Below, in pieces: positions 44,729-55,760 of a stretch of 64,000 nt of DNA. The position numbers and the translations under genes are program-made. Each line of letters opens with the position of its first letter. The first letter of the stretch is position 1. This stretch comes from Tricholoma matsutake. Lineage: Eukaryota > Basidiomycota > Agaricomycetes > Agaricales > Tricholomataceae. The stretch covers positions 2,976,001-3,040,000 of the forward strand of contig AP026542.1 of the NCBI GenBank assembly GCA_026075535.2, written 5' to 3'. The notes beneath the pieces were generated by a model. That model worked only from the letters and a program-made list of their open reading frames with translations, was not told the DNA's origin and ran no database searches.

Positions 44729-45840
44729 TAGGGCATGGCATGGGTAACCCTCAGGTATATTTCCTCATACCCTTACCCATACCCATGAACACTGTACCTG
44801 CACAGGTACAGGTATGGTGTTACCATGGGTTTCCACAGGTTACCCATGGTTATTCATGGGTTTTGAGAAGAATACATATTTTAATAACTTATTACACTAA
44901 ACTAAGTTAATAGAAAGCCTCTCGCTCGTGTTTGGAGCAAGGGAGGGGGTGGTGGACCTATTCTAATAAATAAATTACATTAAATTAATATAGAAAACCC
45001 CCCCCTCTGCATTTCGAGTGAGGGAGGGGGTGGTGGTGCCTGTAGTCGCCGAGAACAGAATGAGTAACCCCCCTGCTCACATTTGCAGCGAGAGAGGGGG
45101 GGGGGGTGCTGCCTGTATTCATTGACCCCCATTTCCACCCCACAAGCAGTTGCTTGTGGTGGCAGTTGGGTCTTCGGGTCCTCTTCCTAGTCATCATCGT
45201 CATTCCACCCACTATCCACCCCACGAGCAGTTGCTCGTGAGGCTGGGGCAGGTGGTGTGCTGTCATGACATGGCAGTGTTGGCATGGGGTTGTTCCATGT
45301 GAGCTCCTTGTTCCTAGGGAATTCCAATCTAGGAAATGAAAGAAACAAAATAGTTAGTTTACAGAAAAAGAAAGGAACAAAAAAAAAACTTACCATGAGC
45401 CCAAACGATGCAATCATGTTGTTTAAGCCCGGGTGATGTGGCACTGTTGGGTGTGTGTCATTAGCTGTCATCATCCATCATTATCAGTAGTTTAGAACTT
45501 GAAAAAGAAGAAACATAATCAATTAGTTTACAAAAAACAAGAAATGAAACACAAAAAAACTTACTATAGGCCCAAACGACAATTCATGTCATTTGGGCCA
45601 TGCTATGGTGGTGGTTGGATCATCATATAATTTAGAGTCAGATGTGTTGTGAGTATTCAACAAGGTCAGATGATTACTCACCTGACCAAAATCTGGGTAC
45701 TGGCATACCCGCACATACCCATTACACTGTGGAAAAGGGTACAGTGTTGCCTGGGTATGGCAATCCCATACCCATACCTGTACCTGTACATACCCATGAC
45801 CAGAAACACATGGTGTTACCCATACCCATGCCATGCCCTA
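44729..45840. mobile_element. hAT-2: non-autonomous hAT-like element in Gypsy-3
   Basis: 1112 bp with ends TAGGGCATGG..CCATGCCCTA and the 8-bp duplication CTTGCATC (44721-44728, 45841-45848). Excision of the element and one duplication restores the Gypsy-3 codons C-D-A-S-D-W. Subterminal regions are made of short repeats of TACCCATACC and GGTATGGGTA. The inside carries three C/G hairpins (about 44920-44950, 44998-45028, 45068-45105), two modules (CACAAGCAGTTGCTTGTG at 45145 and CACGAGCAGTTGCTCGTG at 45222) and intron-like units on minus at 45329-45393 and 45498-45564. No transposase. Confidence 0.88.
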
Positions 45841-46963
45841 CTTGCATCACAAGTCACAAAGATTTTATTGCTTCCAGGCATAGTATGATCAATCACCATT
45901 AAGCATTCTTGGCTGACCACGAGCACTTTTATAGACTCAAATGCAATTTGGTGTGTCGTGCTCCAAGTGGATAATTTTTTTCCACACTCTTTTGTTGTCA
46001 AAGGTGTCAGAATGCTGGTGTGATCTGCCAGATGGGGTAGAAAAGTAGCAATATATTGGACAAGTCCCAAGAAACTGCATACATCACTTGCAGATTTTGG
46101 GGCTGGCCAATTTAGGATCTTGTCCACTTTTGAAGTGCAGGCCTCAATGCCCTGTTGGGAGATGTGGTGGCCCAGGAACAGTAGTTCTGTCAAATGAAAT
46201 TTAGATTTCCTTGCATTACAGTACAGGTGAGCCTTTTGTAATGTGTCCATTATTTGTAGAATATGTTGTGTGTGCTCCTCAAGAGAGTTAGACCAAATAA
46301 TAATATCATCTAGGTAAATATGAGCAAAGATTCCTAGGAATTGGGATAGGGAGGCCATCACACATCGCTGGTGTATGGGTAGCGCATTCTGTAATCCCTG
46401 TGGCATTACGTTCCATTCATATAGACCTAGTGGTGTAGTTACAGCTGTCAACGTGATGCTTTTTTTGGTATGGAAGAAGCTATCCATCATGTCAAGTTTA
46501 CTCCAAATTTTTCCTTGCCTGGCATCTGCAATGATGTCATCAACATGTGGCAATGGATGTGAATCCATCACCGTATTACTATTGAGTTGGCAGTAATCGT
46601 TAACCCAGTGTGGTAGATCTGCAGCATCCACTGTCGGGACCAGGAACACAGGAGAAGCGTGAGCTGACGAGGATGGCTGGATATGGCCTGCATCCATGTG
46701 TCATTGTATCAAGACACTCCAAGCCTCTCAGTACTTATGAGGGCAGGAATAATTTCTTGTAGTAATTGCTTTATCAGCATCTTTCAAGGTGATTTTACAG
46801 AGCACCAAGTTCAGCATTTCATCAACATGAGGAATAGGTTTGAAAATGTCTGCGTAAGTTTCTTTGATTTCCACCCCCAGTTTTAGGAGCTGTTCTTCAG
46901 TTGCAAGTTGTTTGATACATAACCTGCCCGCAGCGATTATGTCTATTCTGTTGACATGTTCAC
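45841..46963 (-). pseudogene. Gypsy-3 reverse transcriptase
   Basis: 45816-46697 encodes SPVFLVPTVD, WVNDYCQLN, SKLDMMDSFF, MPQGLQNA, the catalytic HIYLDDIIIW (Asp pair intact), FLGHHISQQGIEA and FLGLVQYIATFLP. Upstream to 46963: DIFKPIPHVDEML and KYREAWSVLIQ, then TGA (about 46700) replacing Arg before HMDAGHIQPS. The 5' side ends at the solo LTR. Confidence 0.85.
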
Positions 46964-47622
46964 TGTTAAGACTATAGGTCCTTGACTCAGCCTTGGCTTT
47001 GTGTATTGCAGTTGGAGGCTTTCCAACTGTATCGGTATCGCACTAGGAGACTTTCCTAGTGTATTGGGCTTCCTGCCTTTACTTGGGTACTTCCTCAAGT
47101 AGTCACGGCTATCCGTACTCAGAGGCTTTCTGAGTAGACCGTTTGTTCATGTATCACAGTTGGAGGCTTTCCAACTGTTGAGTTCGGGTTATCACAGCTA
47201 GGGGCTTCCTAAGCTGTCGAGTTCGAGTGTATCACAACTAAGGGACTTCCTTAGTTGTCGAGTGTTCAGGTTGAGTCTAAGACCGTTGGTTGAATTAGGT
47301 CAAGCTGGAGAATACAGACAGTATTACTACAGCTTATATACGGTTCGAAGATGTCTATCGTCCAATTGGAGTGTAGGATCGTTATCAAGTATAAATAGAA
47401 AGAACAATAGAAAAGACAGGCCTCATGCCTTGCATGAGGCGTCCGATGTCATGGACCTCATGTAAAGGGGTTGTCGTACCATGATGCATGTGGGAGTGGT
47501 TCGGGTGCGTGGAGTCGTCATGCATCAGGGTGTCTGCCATCAGAGGTGAGTCGAGTCGAATGGAAAAATTAAAGTACCTGGTCTTGCCAGCGTACGTCTG
47601 GTCATCGTGACAAATTGTAACA
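46964..47622. mobile_element. Solo LTR with a row of hairpins
   Basis: 659 bp with ends TGTTAAGACT..ATTGTAACA and target duplication TTCAC (46959-46963, 47623-47627), inserted between protease and reverse transcriptase of Gypsy-3. A solo LTR arises when LTRs recombine and the body is lost. No related full element is in the window. Besides the hairpins at 47009-47262 it contains TATAAATA near 47390. Confidence 0.85.
47009..47262. repeat. Seven tandem hairpins with differing but paired arms
   Basis: Successive arms: GTTGGA/TCCAAC, CTAGGA/TCCTAG, CTTGGG..CTCAAG, CTCAGA/TCTGAG, AGTTGGA/TCCAACT, CAGCTAGG/CCTAAGCTG, CAACTAAGG/CCTTAGTTG. Loops are GGCTTT or GACTT-like in nearly all, and units are joined by GTATCAC and GTCGAGTTCG-type linkers. 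The arms change while pairing is kept. Confidence 0.85.
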
Positions 47623-47627
47623 TTCAC

Positions 47628-48290
47628 ATCTTGCATCGATTAGAGGTTGTCGAGTTTTGCATAAGGTTTTAAGTTCCTCAACTACTAATTTTTGTCTTAT
47701 TTCAATTTCTGCAGTCAATTTGCAAATGTCTATTTTCAAATTAGGAACTATGCATTGTGTGGGGTGTAGCAAATTGAAACCACAGCTGTAATCTATAACT
47801 GTCCCATTATGGGCATCAACAATGATGTTGTTGTGTGAAAGGAAAGGCAGGCCCAGAATGATAGGTAAACATAACTTTGGTGCTACCAAGGTGCGAACAG
47901 TATGAGCAGAATAAAAGTTGTTATGGTCATGCAATTTCAGTTTGACCCAGTGGGTCAGGGACACAGAGGCAGAAGATTCATTGAAAAAGGCGCCCGAGAC
48001 TGAAAAGGGGTGAGGCAGCAAATGCATTGGCAGGTTCAGGTGACATACAAGGGATTCCTCGATCAAAACTGCTGGGGAACCATGATCAATAAGTGCAGTT
48101 ATCTGGGCGCGAGAAGTAGAGGAATCATGAAGGGAATCTGCAGTGCATTCCCACACCAGGTGTGGTTTAAAGAAAGGGACACTGTGTGCTCACCGAGTCA
48201 TTTGAGTCGTGAGACAGGTCACTGTTGCCCCCACCGAGGATTGAGCTTTTGTTTGGTGGGTACATGGCAGTGACAGGGTATGAAGACATT
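47628..48290 (-). pseudogene. Gypsy-3 protease region
   Basis: Reads AQITALIDHGSPAVLIEESL, which fits a retropepsin D-x-G-S site with His in place of Ser/Thr, then LPIILGLPFLSHNNIIVD (the I-L-G-x-P-F-L motif) and a linker toward reverse transcriptase with VVEELKTLCKTRQPL. Cut off from reverse transcriptase by the solo LTR. Confidence 0.7.
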
Positions 48291-49170
48291 CCTAAGATGC
48301 TCGTGATGGGAAGGGCAGGTGGGGTGGAGCGGAAGATACAGTGTTAATTGTAGTAGGGTTTTCATCCCTTGGAACTAGCAAGGTTGGCAATTTGATCTGT
48401 TTTTGTGCTTCATTTATGCTAACCATTGAGCATTCGACATATCTGTCACCATTGGGGAACTCACAAGCATGTCCCTCTGGCATGTAGAATCCCCTGCATT
48501 TTTTGCAACTGTTGTAGGTTTCAAGATACTTCCTTTCACAATCTGTAAGTTTCAGGGGGTGCATGATGGAAGATGTCATTTGGGTGTGCGATGAGGAGGT
48601 GCTTTGAGCATGAGCACCTGGGGCCCGCCTGCAGCCATCTGTGAGACCTACTGCTGAGCTAGAGCATTTGAGACTCCTTGCAGCATCCTCAGCATCACGC
48701 TTGCGAGCATTCCTGTCCTTGACCAGGTTTTGATCTAGCTTTGTTAATGTGTCCATGAAGCTCTGCAGTTTACCTTCTGCCTTCAGTGCATCTGCAGCTG
48801 CTGGAGCATTTGCCCCAGCCACTCCATTGTTTCCCACTTCAGCCTCATCATCGCTGGAGTCGTGGTTATCTTTCCAGCAGTCGAAGGCTGCTGCCAGTTC
48901 AGGGGAGACATTTGATTCAATCTGTGTTTGGAGCTGGATAGGCAAGAGGTGAAATTGCAAACCCTTGAGCAAGAGGTTGTCATGGCGAAGAGCATCAATG
49001 AAGTTGGAAAAAGGCATCTTGTTCTGTTTGGTGGAGCATACTTTGCAGGCCAGCTCTTGCTGCCAATGTTTCAGCAACCAACACGAGCATACTTTAGACA
49101 TGAATTCAATGAATGAAAGCTTTGATAAAATTTCTTGTTGCGATTAGTACCAGTCAGAAAATAATGGGTC
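48291..49170 (-). pseudogene. Gypsy-3 gag, C-terminal part
   Basis: The frame 48292-49101 reads KMPFSNFIDALRHDNLLL, an acidic segment DNHDSSDDEAE, and a zinc finger CKKCRGFYMPEGHACEFP, the C-x2-C-x7-H-x2-C form used by this Gypsy lineage. It joins 55213-55760 across Gypsy-4 in the segment ..HIVYSFKDP and LFSDWY. Confidence 0.75.
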
Positions 49171-49596
49171 TATAAGGGCAACCTCAGCCTCTAGCAAAGG
49201 GAAATCCAAAGTTAAAATTATACTACATAGTACAGGGATTGGGGACACACCTAGCAAAGGGAAATCTGAAGAGAAAACTCTAAGGATCCCTTTGCTGATG
49301 CCCAGTATATGTGAGGACAACAAAAATCAAATAATAACCTAAAAATAGAAAAGGCGGAGATAGGCAGATCAAGGCTGCAAAATGACATCATACCAAGGGG
49401 TAGATGTCGGAAGGGGTGCTCTGCCTCTAAATATAAAAGTGTCAACATGCACAAACATGATAGAAAGGGAAAATTAGTAATAAAATCCGGAAAAATCATA
49501 GAAAATGAAGAATAGAAGGAAATGAAGTGAGGGAAAATATAGAACAAACGTAAAAAATAGGAGAAACACACAGGGCACCCCCCTAGTCCCCTTACA
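49171..49596 (-). repeat. Gypsy-4 3' LTR
   Basis: 426 bp; on the element strand preceded by the polypurine run AGAGAGGGGGTGA (49597-49610). Confidence 0.9.
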
Positions 49597-49631
49597 TCAC
49601 CCCCTCTCTAAGATGCATCACCCCAATGTAT

Positions 49632-50000
49632 TCAAAATTGCATACAACCAAAGTCCGTGACTTGAATGCGACGCGGTGCAGCAGTGTGCCGTCGGTGGAA
49701 TTCCTTGACTAACCAAGGGGCATTCATGTCAGACTCTTTGACCCATGAGTTCTCCTCATACCCATAACCCTTCCAATGCACCAAATACTGGAGTTTTCCT
49801 CGACGCAAACAGCTGTCCAAGATTGACTCGACTTTATATTGGGGTTCTCCCTCGATCACTGTAGGCGGTGGTGGTGGGTGTGAATGGCATCCCGGGAATG
49901 GATCTGGGGGAGCTGGAAGCAGTTTGACGACATGTAAGACTGGGTGGAGTCTGGACATGGAGGCTGGGAGGCATAGACGATAGGCATGCATTCAAACACA
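49632..50000 (-). pseudogene. Gypsy-4 chromodomain region
   Basis: MHAYRLCLPASMSRLHPVLH, then YKVESILDSCL, KLQYLVHWKGY and NSWVKESD, extending past the Gypsy-2 stop into FHRRHTAAPRRIQV. A TGA separates it from the integrase after VKCV. Confidence 0.88.
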
Positions 50001-51725
50001 CTTGACAATGGGGAAAGGTCCCAGGAAGCGATGAGCGAGTTTCTTGGATGGACGCGTAGTGGAGATGTCACTGGAGTCAAGATAAACTCGATCACCAACC
50101 TTGTACTGAGGGGTCGGAGAATGGCATTGGTTGTAAAAGCATGCCATGTCATCCTTCACCTTTGCTAAGACTGCCTTTGCCTCCTCCAAGCTATCCCACA
50201 TGCGTTCTGTGAACTCATTCACTGTCTTGATGTGTGAGGGAGTTTGGCGAGGTTCAAATCCCATGCGTGGATGTTGTCCAGTGTCTAAGAGGAAAAGGGT
50301 CTGTTGAGTGGAAGCATGGACATGGTTGTTGTATCCAAACTTGGCCAAGGGGAGAAGATTGTCCCAATTGTCCTGGCATTCATTGACAAAGATGTGGATG
50401 TACTGCTCCAGTTCCTGGTTGACTCGCTCAGTCTGGCCATTGGTTTGTGGGTGATAAGTGGTCAAAGCAAGGAGTTTGATCCCCAGGAGTCGGCACAGCT
50501 CGTGAGTAAACTCTGCCATGAACTGAGGGCCACAATCAGAGAGGAAAGCACCAGGAGGTCTGTGTAATTTCCACACATGGTGGAGGTAGAGTCGGGCGGC
50601 ACCCAGGGCACTGACAGTGGTGTGAGTGGGAATGAAGTGAGCGTGTTTCCCCACTGAATCAACTGTGCACATCACCACATCAAACCCATTTGACTCTGGC
50701 AACTCCACCACAAAGTCAATGCTGACAACATCCCAATGACTCTCTGGAACAGGAAGAGGGTGTAGCTCACCAATGGGTTTGCGATGAGGAACCTTGGTGC
50801 ATAAGCAAAGGTCACAAGTGCCACAATACTGACCAATGAGGCGTGACATTTGTGGCCACCAATAATTCCATGAGGTGAGCTCCAAGGTCTTCCAGCATCC
50901 AGGATGACTAGCAATCTGTGAGTCATGGTGTTGGGATATGATGCGCCGGTGAAGGTCTGGGTCATTGGGAACGTAGATGCGGTCCCTGAAATACAACAAG
51001 TCCTCTTTTTCAGCCCACTCTGCTGCATGCAAGGAAAGGGTGGATCCCTTCCTCAGTTCCTTGACAGCTCGGGCAACAACATCCTCATGTAAACTGCTAT
51101 GGTTTGCATGACGAATGTCAGGTAGGATGTCCTGCTCCTTGCCCTGGGGTGTGATGCCTTCCAGTGCCCAAATGGTGAACAGGTCTGGCTGCAACAACAC
51201 AATGTTTTGGTTGTCATCGCTGCCATCCCCATGGTCTGCACGTCTGGAGAGGGCATCGGTCTTCCCCATGCTGCGACGCGGATGGTAGTGCAAGGAGAAG
51301 TTGAATCTGGATAGATACAGGGACCAACGAGCTTGACAATGGTTCAATTTCTTGGCTGTCATAAAGTACTCGAGATTCTTGTGATCTGTCCAAATTTCCA
51401 CCTTGTGTTGGGCACCCTCGAGGAAGTGTTGCCACTCCTCAAGTGCATGCATTATCACCAACATCTCCTTGTCATGGACCTCGTAGTTTCGCTCTACAGC
51501 ACTAAGGCTTTTGGAGTAGAACACAACAGGATGCCACTTCTGGTCCTCTGGAGACTGCTGAGACAACACGGCACCCATCACAAAGTCAGAACTGTCGGCT
51601 TCTACACAAAAAGGACACAAATCATCAGCAAAGGTAAGGATGGGAGCGGAAGTGACCATCTCTTTAAGCCTTTCGAACCCCTCCTGTTGTGCATTATCCC
51701 ACCTCCATGCCTCCTTTCCTGTCAA
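49992..51725 (-). pseudogene. Gypsy-4 RNase H and integrase
   Basis: 577-aa open frame, the longest uninterrupted piece of this family here. RNase H: VEADSSDFVMGAVLS and IWTDHKNLEYF. Integrase: HHDSQIASHPG, CGTCDLC, SIDFVVELPE, LSDCGPQF and RVNQELEQY. At VVARAVKEL it keeps CGA where Gypsy-2 has TGA. Confidence 0.9.
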
Positions 51726-52399
51726 GTCGAACAGTGGTCATGCATGATGTGAGAAATCCTTGATAAAATGCTGATAGAAATTGATGAAGCCCAGGAAAGA
51801 CTGCACCTCTTTCTTGTTTGTGGGCATCGGCCAAGCTGTGACCCCATTCACCTTGATAGGATCCATCTCCACCTGACCCTCCAAGATAATCAGGCCGAGG
51901 TACTCGATCTTGGTCTTCTCAAACTCACACTTGTCCTGATGAAGGTAGAGTTTGTACTGTCAAAGCCATTCTAGGACGAGGCGCATGATGCGACGGTGCT
52001 CTTCAACCATGCGAGTGAAGATGAGGATGTCATTGAGATAGATGCAGACAATGCCTTTGAGGATGAGGTTGTGGAAAATGTTGTTCATCATGGTCTGAAA
52101 GGTGGCAGGACTATTAGTAAGGCCAAAGAACATGACAAGTGGTTCAAAAAGCCCACGGTTGGTACAAAAGGCTGCCTTCCACTCATCTCCCTCCTTTATC
52201 CTCACATTATTGTAGCCCCAATGGACATCGAGCTTGGTGAAGTATTGGGCTCCATGGAGCTGGTTCATGAGTTCGGAGATGAGAGGTAATGGGTAGTGAT
52301 TTTTGACTGTGATGTTGTTGAGCCTTCTGTAGTCTTGAACCGGTCGAAGTGAGCCATCCTTCTTCTTGACAAAGAAAAAGGGAGAGGCCATGGGTGACT
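51726..52399 (-). pseudogene. Gypsy-4 reverse transcriptase
   Basis: [48 protein letters not shown] and IYLNDILIF with Asn for the first catalytic Asp. TGA after LEWL (51959) and after HHA (about 51740) replace Arg; a further TGA precedes PSKSP. Confidence 0.88.
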
Positions 52400-53513
52400 T
52401 TGATGGTCAAATACGTCCAGAGGCCAGGTGTTTGTCAATGAACTGGTCAAGCTGTCGTTGTTCTTCAGGAGAGAGAGGATAGACCTTGCAGGATGAAGGG
52501 GTTGCACCAGGGGTGAGTTTGATTGCATGATCCCATGGCTTGCGCACAGGGAGAGAGTCAAATGATTCCTTGGAGAACACATCTCCAAACTCATGGAGAT
52601 GAGGGAGCAAGGAATTAGTAGAGGATTTAGCAGCATTGTTTTTGTGGAAGGCCTCAGCAAGGCATTGGGATATGTTTGATGTAGCACACACCTCGTGCGA
52701 TGGACGAATCGCAGTGTAGAAGATCCAATCACCTTCCTCCACTTCCTCTGGCTCCTCCTCATCATCATCATCCGAGTCTGGCATCAGTTCAGGAGCCCCT
52801 TCCAACTCCACTTCAGGTATAGGCAAGGGTCCAGCACAACACTTCTGAGTACATTGTATTGTGGCCTTCTGTCCACGATGTTCTTGCCTGGCTTCTGTGA
52901 AACAAGTACAACAGCGGGATGGACATTGGCTCATGGTAACCTCCCCGGTATGCCAGTTGACCTCTGGGTTATGGTCTCAAAGCCACGGATAGCCCAAAAT
53001 CACCTTTTGCTTTCCTAATTGAGTGACAGCAAAAAGGGCACGCTCACTATGATCTTTGTAACAGAGGACCAGGTCTACAACCTCTTGGATGGCACCAGCT
53101 TCATTTGGGGACCCATCCACATTATACACAGGTATTGGACGCGAGAGTGAGCGAGTATTTAGGCGATGTTGTTGTGCGAGATGGGCATCGATGAAGAGAC
53201 TGGTCGCACCAGAGTCCAGGAGTGCAGAGACACTGAGTATCTGTCCAGTGTCGGTCATCTGCAGTTTGATTGCTAGGTTCAAGGAATGTGTAGAGGGAGT
53301 GGATGCAACAATATATTTGCGTGGTAGTTTACACTCCCATGATTTAATTTTGGGGTGTGGAGCAGAGGGAGAGATGGGAAGAGCAGGTATGTCTTCAGCC
53401 AACTTCAAAGGGTCAGAGAGGGGAACAGTCACAGAAATGGATTCATTCTCTGGGGATTCAACTGACAAGACTTCAAAGTGGTTATGGACAGGCAGGGAGG
53501 GTGTACGATTCAC
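52400..53513 (-). pseudogene. Gypsy-4 aspartic protease and linker
   Basis: MNRTPSLPVHNHFEVLS at 53513, active site ALLDSGATSLFID (intact, unlike Gypsy-2), YPWL then TGA at about 52976 where Gypsy-2 has CGA, followed by VDWHTGEV and the linker 52407-52934 with PDSDDDDEEEPEEVEEG. EEQRQLDQ keeps CGA where Gypsy-2 has TGA. Confidence 0.88.
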
Positions 53514-53519
53514 TCACTG

Positions 53520-54786
53520 CAAATAGAAAAATCCTGCTCCTCTACAACTTCTGACTTGATCTCCTCTGCAACCTGATCCTTTGCTTCCTCAACATCTACA
53601 AGTGCCAACAAGTCTTGGAGGAGTTCATCTCACCCCTTGGGGGTGAGCATGCGGATATCCTGATGATGGGGACATGCTCCAGCCCTGTGCCCAGTTTCCC
53701 CACAATGGTAGCAGAGATCCAACCTATGTGCACGGCTGTGGGCTGCATCAACATCCATTGGTACTGGGACATTGACGGCTGGTGTGGGAGTTTGATGAAC
53801 AGGAATGGGGTTAAGGTGGGGAAGGGTTTGATTGAAGGTGTAGGGTGCATGAGTGGTAGTTGGAGCACAGAATGCAGCATTAAATTTGTGAGTCGGTTCT
53901 TGTCACAGAGTGAAGCAGCTTCATACCAAGCATAGATATCATTGTCCACTGGGCACCCTTCCAACATCTGTGCAATCTGGTCCTAAATTTCTCGGTTGAG
54001 GCCCCGTCGGAACTTCACCACCACTGGTAGCCCACTCCCATATCCTGCCATGTCCACCAAATCCTTAAACTCATTGATATAATCATCCACAGATCGACAC
54101 GCCTGGTGGTAAGAGGATGACTCGAGTCATGTCACTGCTCAGTGGCACTTGTTGAGGGGACAAAAGTGGCGTACAAACTCGGCTCGAAAGTCACCCCAAG
54201 TGGAGAAAGGTAGAGAATGGAGTTCTTTAGTTTGACGCAGAATATGGTCCACATAGAGATAGGCGCGTTCAGATTTCATGTATGTGAAGGCCCAATAATT
54301 TTTTGCAGCCTCATCAACAAATTGATGCAACTGGAGACTGATGTATAACTCACAGGAATTAAGGAATGCACATCCCTGCGCATGTGCACCATTAAATTCA
54401 GTGGGGGGGGACGGTTTGATCTGGGCGTGCTCTTTAGTGGGCGCATTTGGCAGTACATCATTGTTGGGTGCGCTTGGAGTTGCAATGGGGGGAATATTGG
54501 TTGTAGGGTTAGTCTGGAGGGTCCTGACCAAGTTTTCGATCATAGATTTAAGCGAATAGATTTGCGCGTGTATTTTGTAAATGTCGCTTTCAAGCGCATT
54601 GAGGTGCTCTGATGTGTCCATGTCGCTAGAGGGCACATTTGGCAAAAATGGTGGCACAGTAAAGGCGAGACTGTCTGGAACAGTGTGTAGGGAGTCTGTG
54701 GAGCTTTGGGAAGTGTCGTCCACTCTGTACCTGCCTATCTTGGGCAGTGCATTCACAATTTTGGGCCTTAGGGGAGAGTTTTCTAC
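53520..54786 (-). pseudogene. Gypsy-4 gag
   Basis: Capsid region from about 54723 (MDTSEHLNALESDIYKIH, FNGAHAQGCAFLNSCELYI, YVDHILRQTKEL, GDFRAEFVRHF), then after TGA stops 53596-53967 with NDIYAWYEAASLCDKNRL. The zinc knuckle region CYHCGETGHRAG follows in a changed frame near 53680. It shares a TAG stop (EI-TAG-DQ) with Gypsy-2. Confidence 0.85.
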
Positions 54787-55212
54787 TATAAGGGCAACCT
54801 CAGCCTCTAGCAAAGGGAAATCCAAAGTTAAAATTATACTACATAGTACAGGGATTGGGGACACACCTAGCAAAGGGAAATCCGAAGAGAAAACTCTAAG
54901 GATCCCTTTGCTGATGCCCAGTATATGTGAAGACAACAAAAATCAAATAATAACCTAAAAATAGAAAAGGCAGAGATAGGCAGATCAAGGCTGCCAAATG
55001 ACATCATACCAAGGGGTAGATGTCGGAAGGGGTGCTCTGCCTCTAAATATAAAACTATCAACATGCACAAACATGATAGAAAGGGAAAATTAGTAATAAA
55101 ATCTGGAAAAATCATAGAAAATGAAGAATAGAAGGAAATGAAGTGAGGAAAAATATAGAACAAATGCAAAAAATAGGAGAAACACACAGGAAACCCCCCT
55201 AGTCCCCTTACA
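54787..55212 (-). repeat. Gypsy-4 5' LTR
   Basis: 426 bp, near-identical to 49171-49596 (differences such as GTGTCAAC against CTATCAAC and GTAAAAAATA against GCAAAAAATA). Confidence 0.9.
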
Positions 55213-55760
55213 GGGTCCTTGAAAGAGTAAACGATGTGATCCACAAAGTTCTTTGCCTCCAGTCCATCTTTGTTCTGAAGGTAACCTCATGCATGGTGCT
55301 CAAAGCGATGCAATAGTCCAGGTGTCATGTTTCCTGCAGATATCATTGGTGTTTCCCATTGTTGAGACTGAGGACAGCATTGGATGAAGTGGAACTCATG
55401 TTTTTGAGCAACATGATGATATGGTAGTCATCAGAAGAGCTAGAAGAACTTTGCCTGCATCTTAGTGAAGCTACAGCAGTAGGAGGTTGAGTAGTTTGTG
55501 CTGCATTTGTCACAATGGCTGCAAGAGGATTGGGAAGTGATTTGTTTGCTATGACAGAGGCAGAAGGGCGGTTGGGAGTAACTGTATGTGCATTGTTTGC
55601 TACGATGGAGGCAAGAGGATGACTTTGGGCAGGTGTATGCACATTGTTTGCTATGACGGAGGCAGTTTGTGGCTGTTATGATGATGTGGAAGCTGCATCA
55701 AGATTTTCAGAGTTCACAAGGAATGGTGCAAGCGACACTTGGCTGGCATTGGCAGGTAAG
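55213..55760 (-). pseudogene. Gypsy-3 gag, N-terminal part
   Basis: Reads LPANASQVSLAPFLVNSENL, VIANNVHTPAQSHPLASIV, SLPNPLAAIVTNAAQTTQPP, and after stops PGLLHRFEHHA-TGA-GYLQ..NFVDHIVYSFKDP up to Gypsy-4. A TAA replaces Ser in STSS-S-QPQ compared with the inverted copy at 42583. Confidence 0.75.

Larger units (their letters stand above)
49171..55212 (-). mobile_element. Gypsy-4: second copy of the Gypsy-2 family
   Basis: 6042 bp, LTRs 49171-49596 and 54787-55212 (426 bp, ends TATAAGGG..CCCTTACA on plus), target duplication GGGTC (49166-49170, 55213-55217). Inserted in the gag of Gypsy-3. Same domains as Gypsy-2 and without the Copia insertion. Stops are mostly TGA at Arg codons, at other sites than in Gypsy-2. 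Confidence 0.93.
42823..55760 (-). mobile_element. Gypsy-3: second Gypsy lineage, split by three insertions
   Basis: Fragments in order on the minus strand: gag (55213-55760, 48291-49170), protease (47628-48290), reverse transcriptase (45841-46963), RNase H (44329-44728), integrase (43202-44328) and chromodomain (about 42823-43000). Insertions with exact target duplications: Gypsy-4 (GGGTC), a solo LTR (TTCAC) and hAT-2 (CTTGCATC). LTRs of Gypsy-3 itself were not identified; the 3' end is replaced by an inverted gag fragment. Confidence 0.8.

Noticed and set aside
47009..47262. CRISPR array
   Set aside because: Units are hairpins with changing arms and no constant repeat with unique spacers; the host is a fungus, and the block lies inside an LTR.
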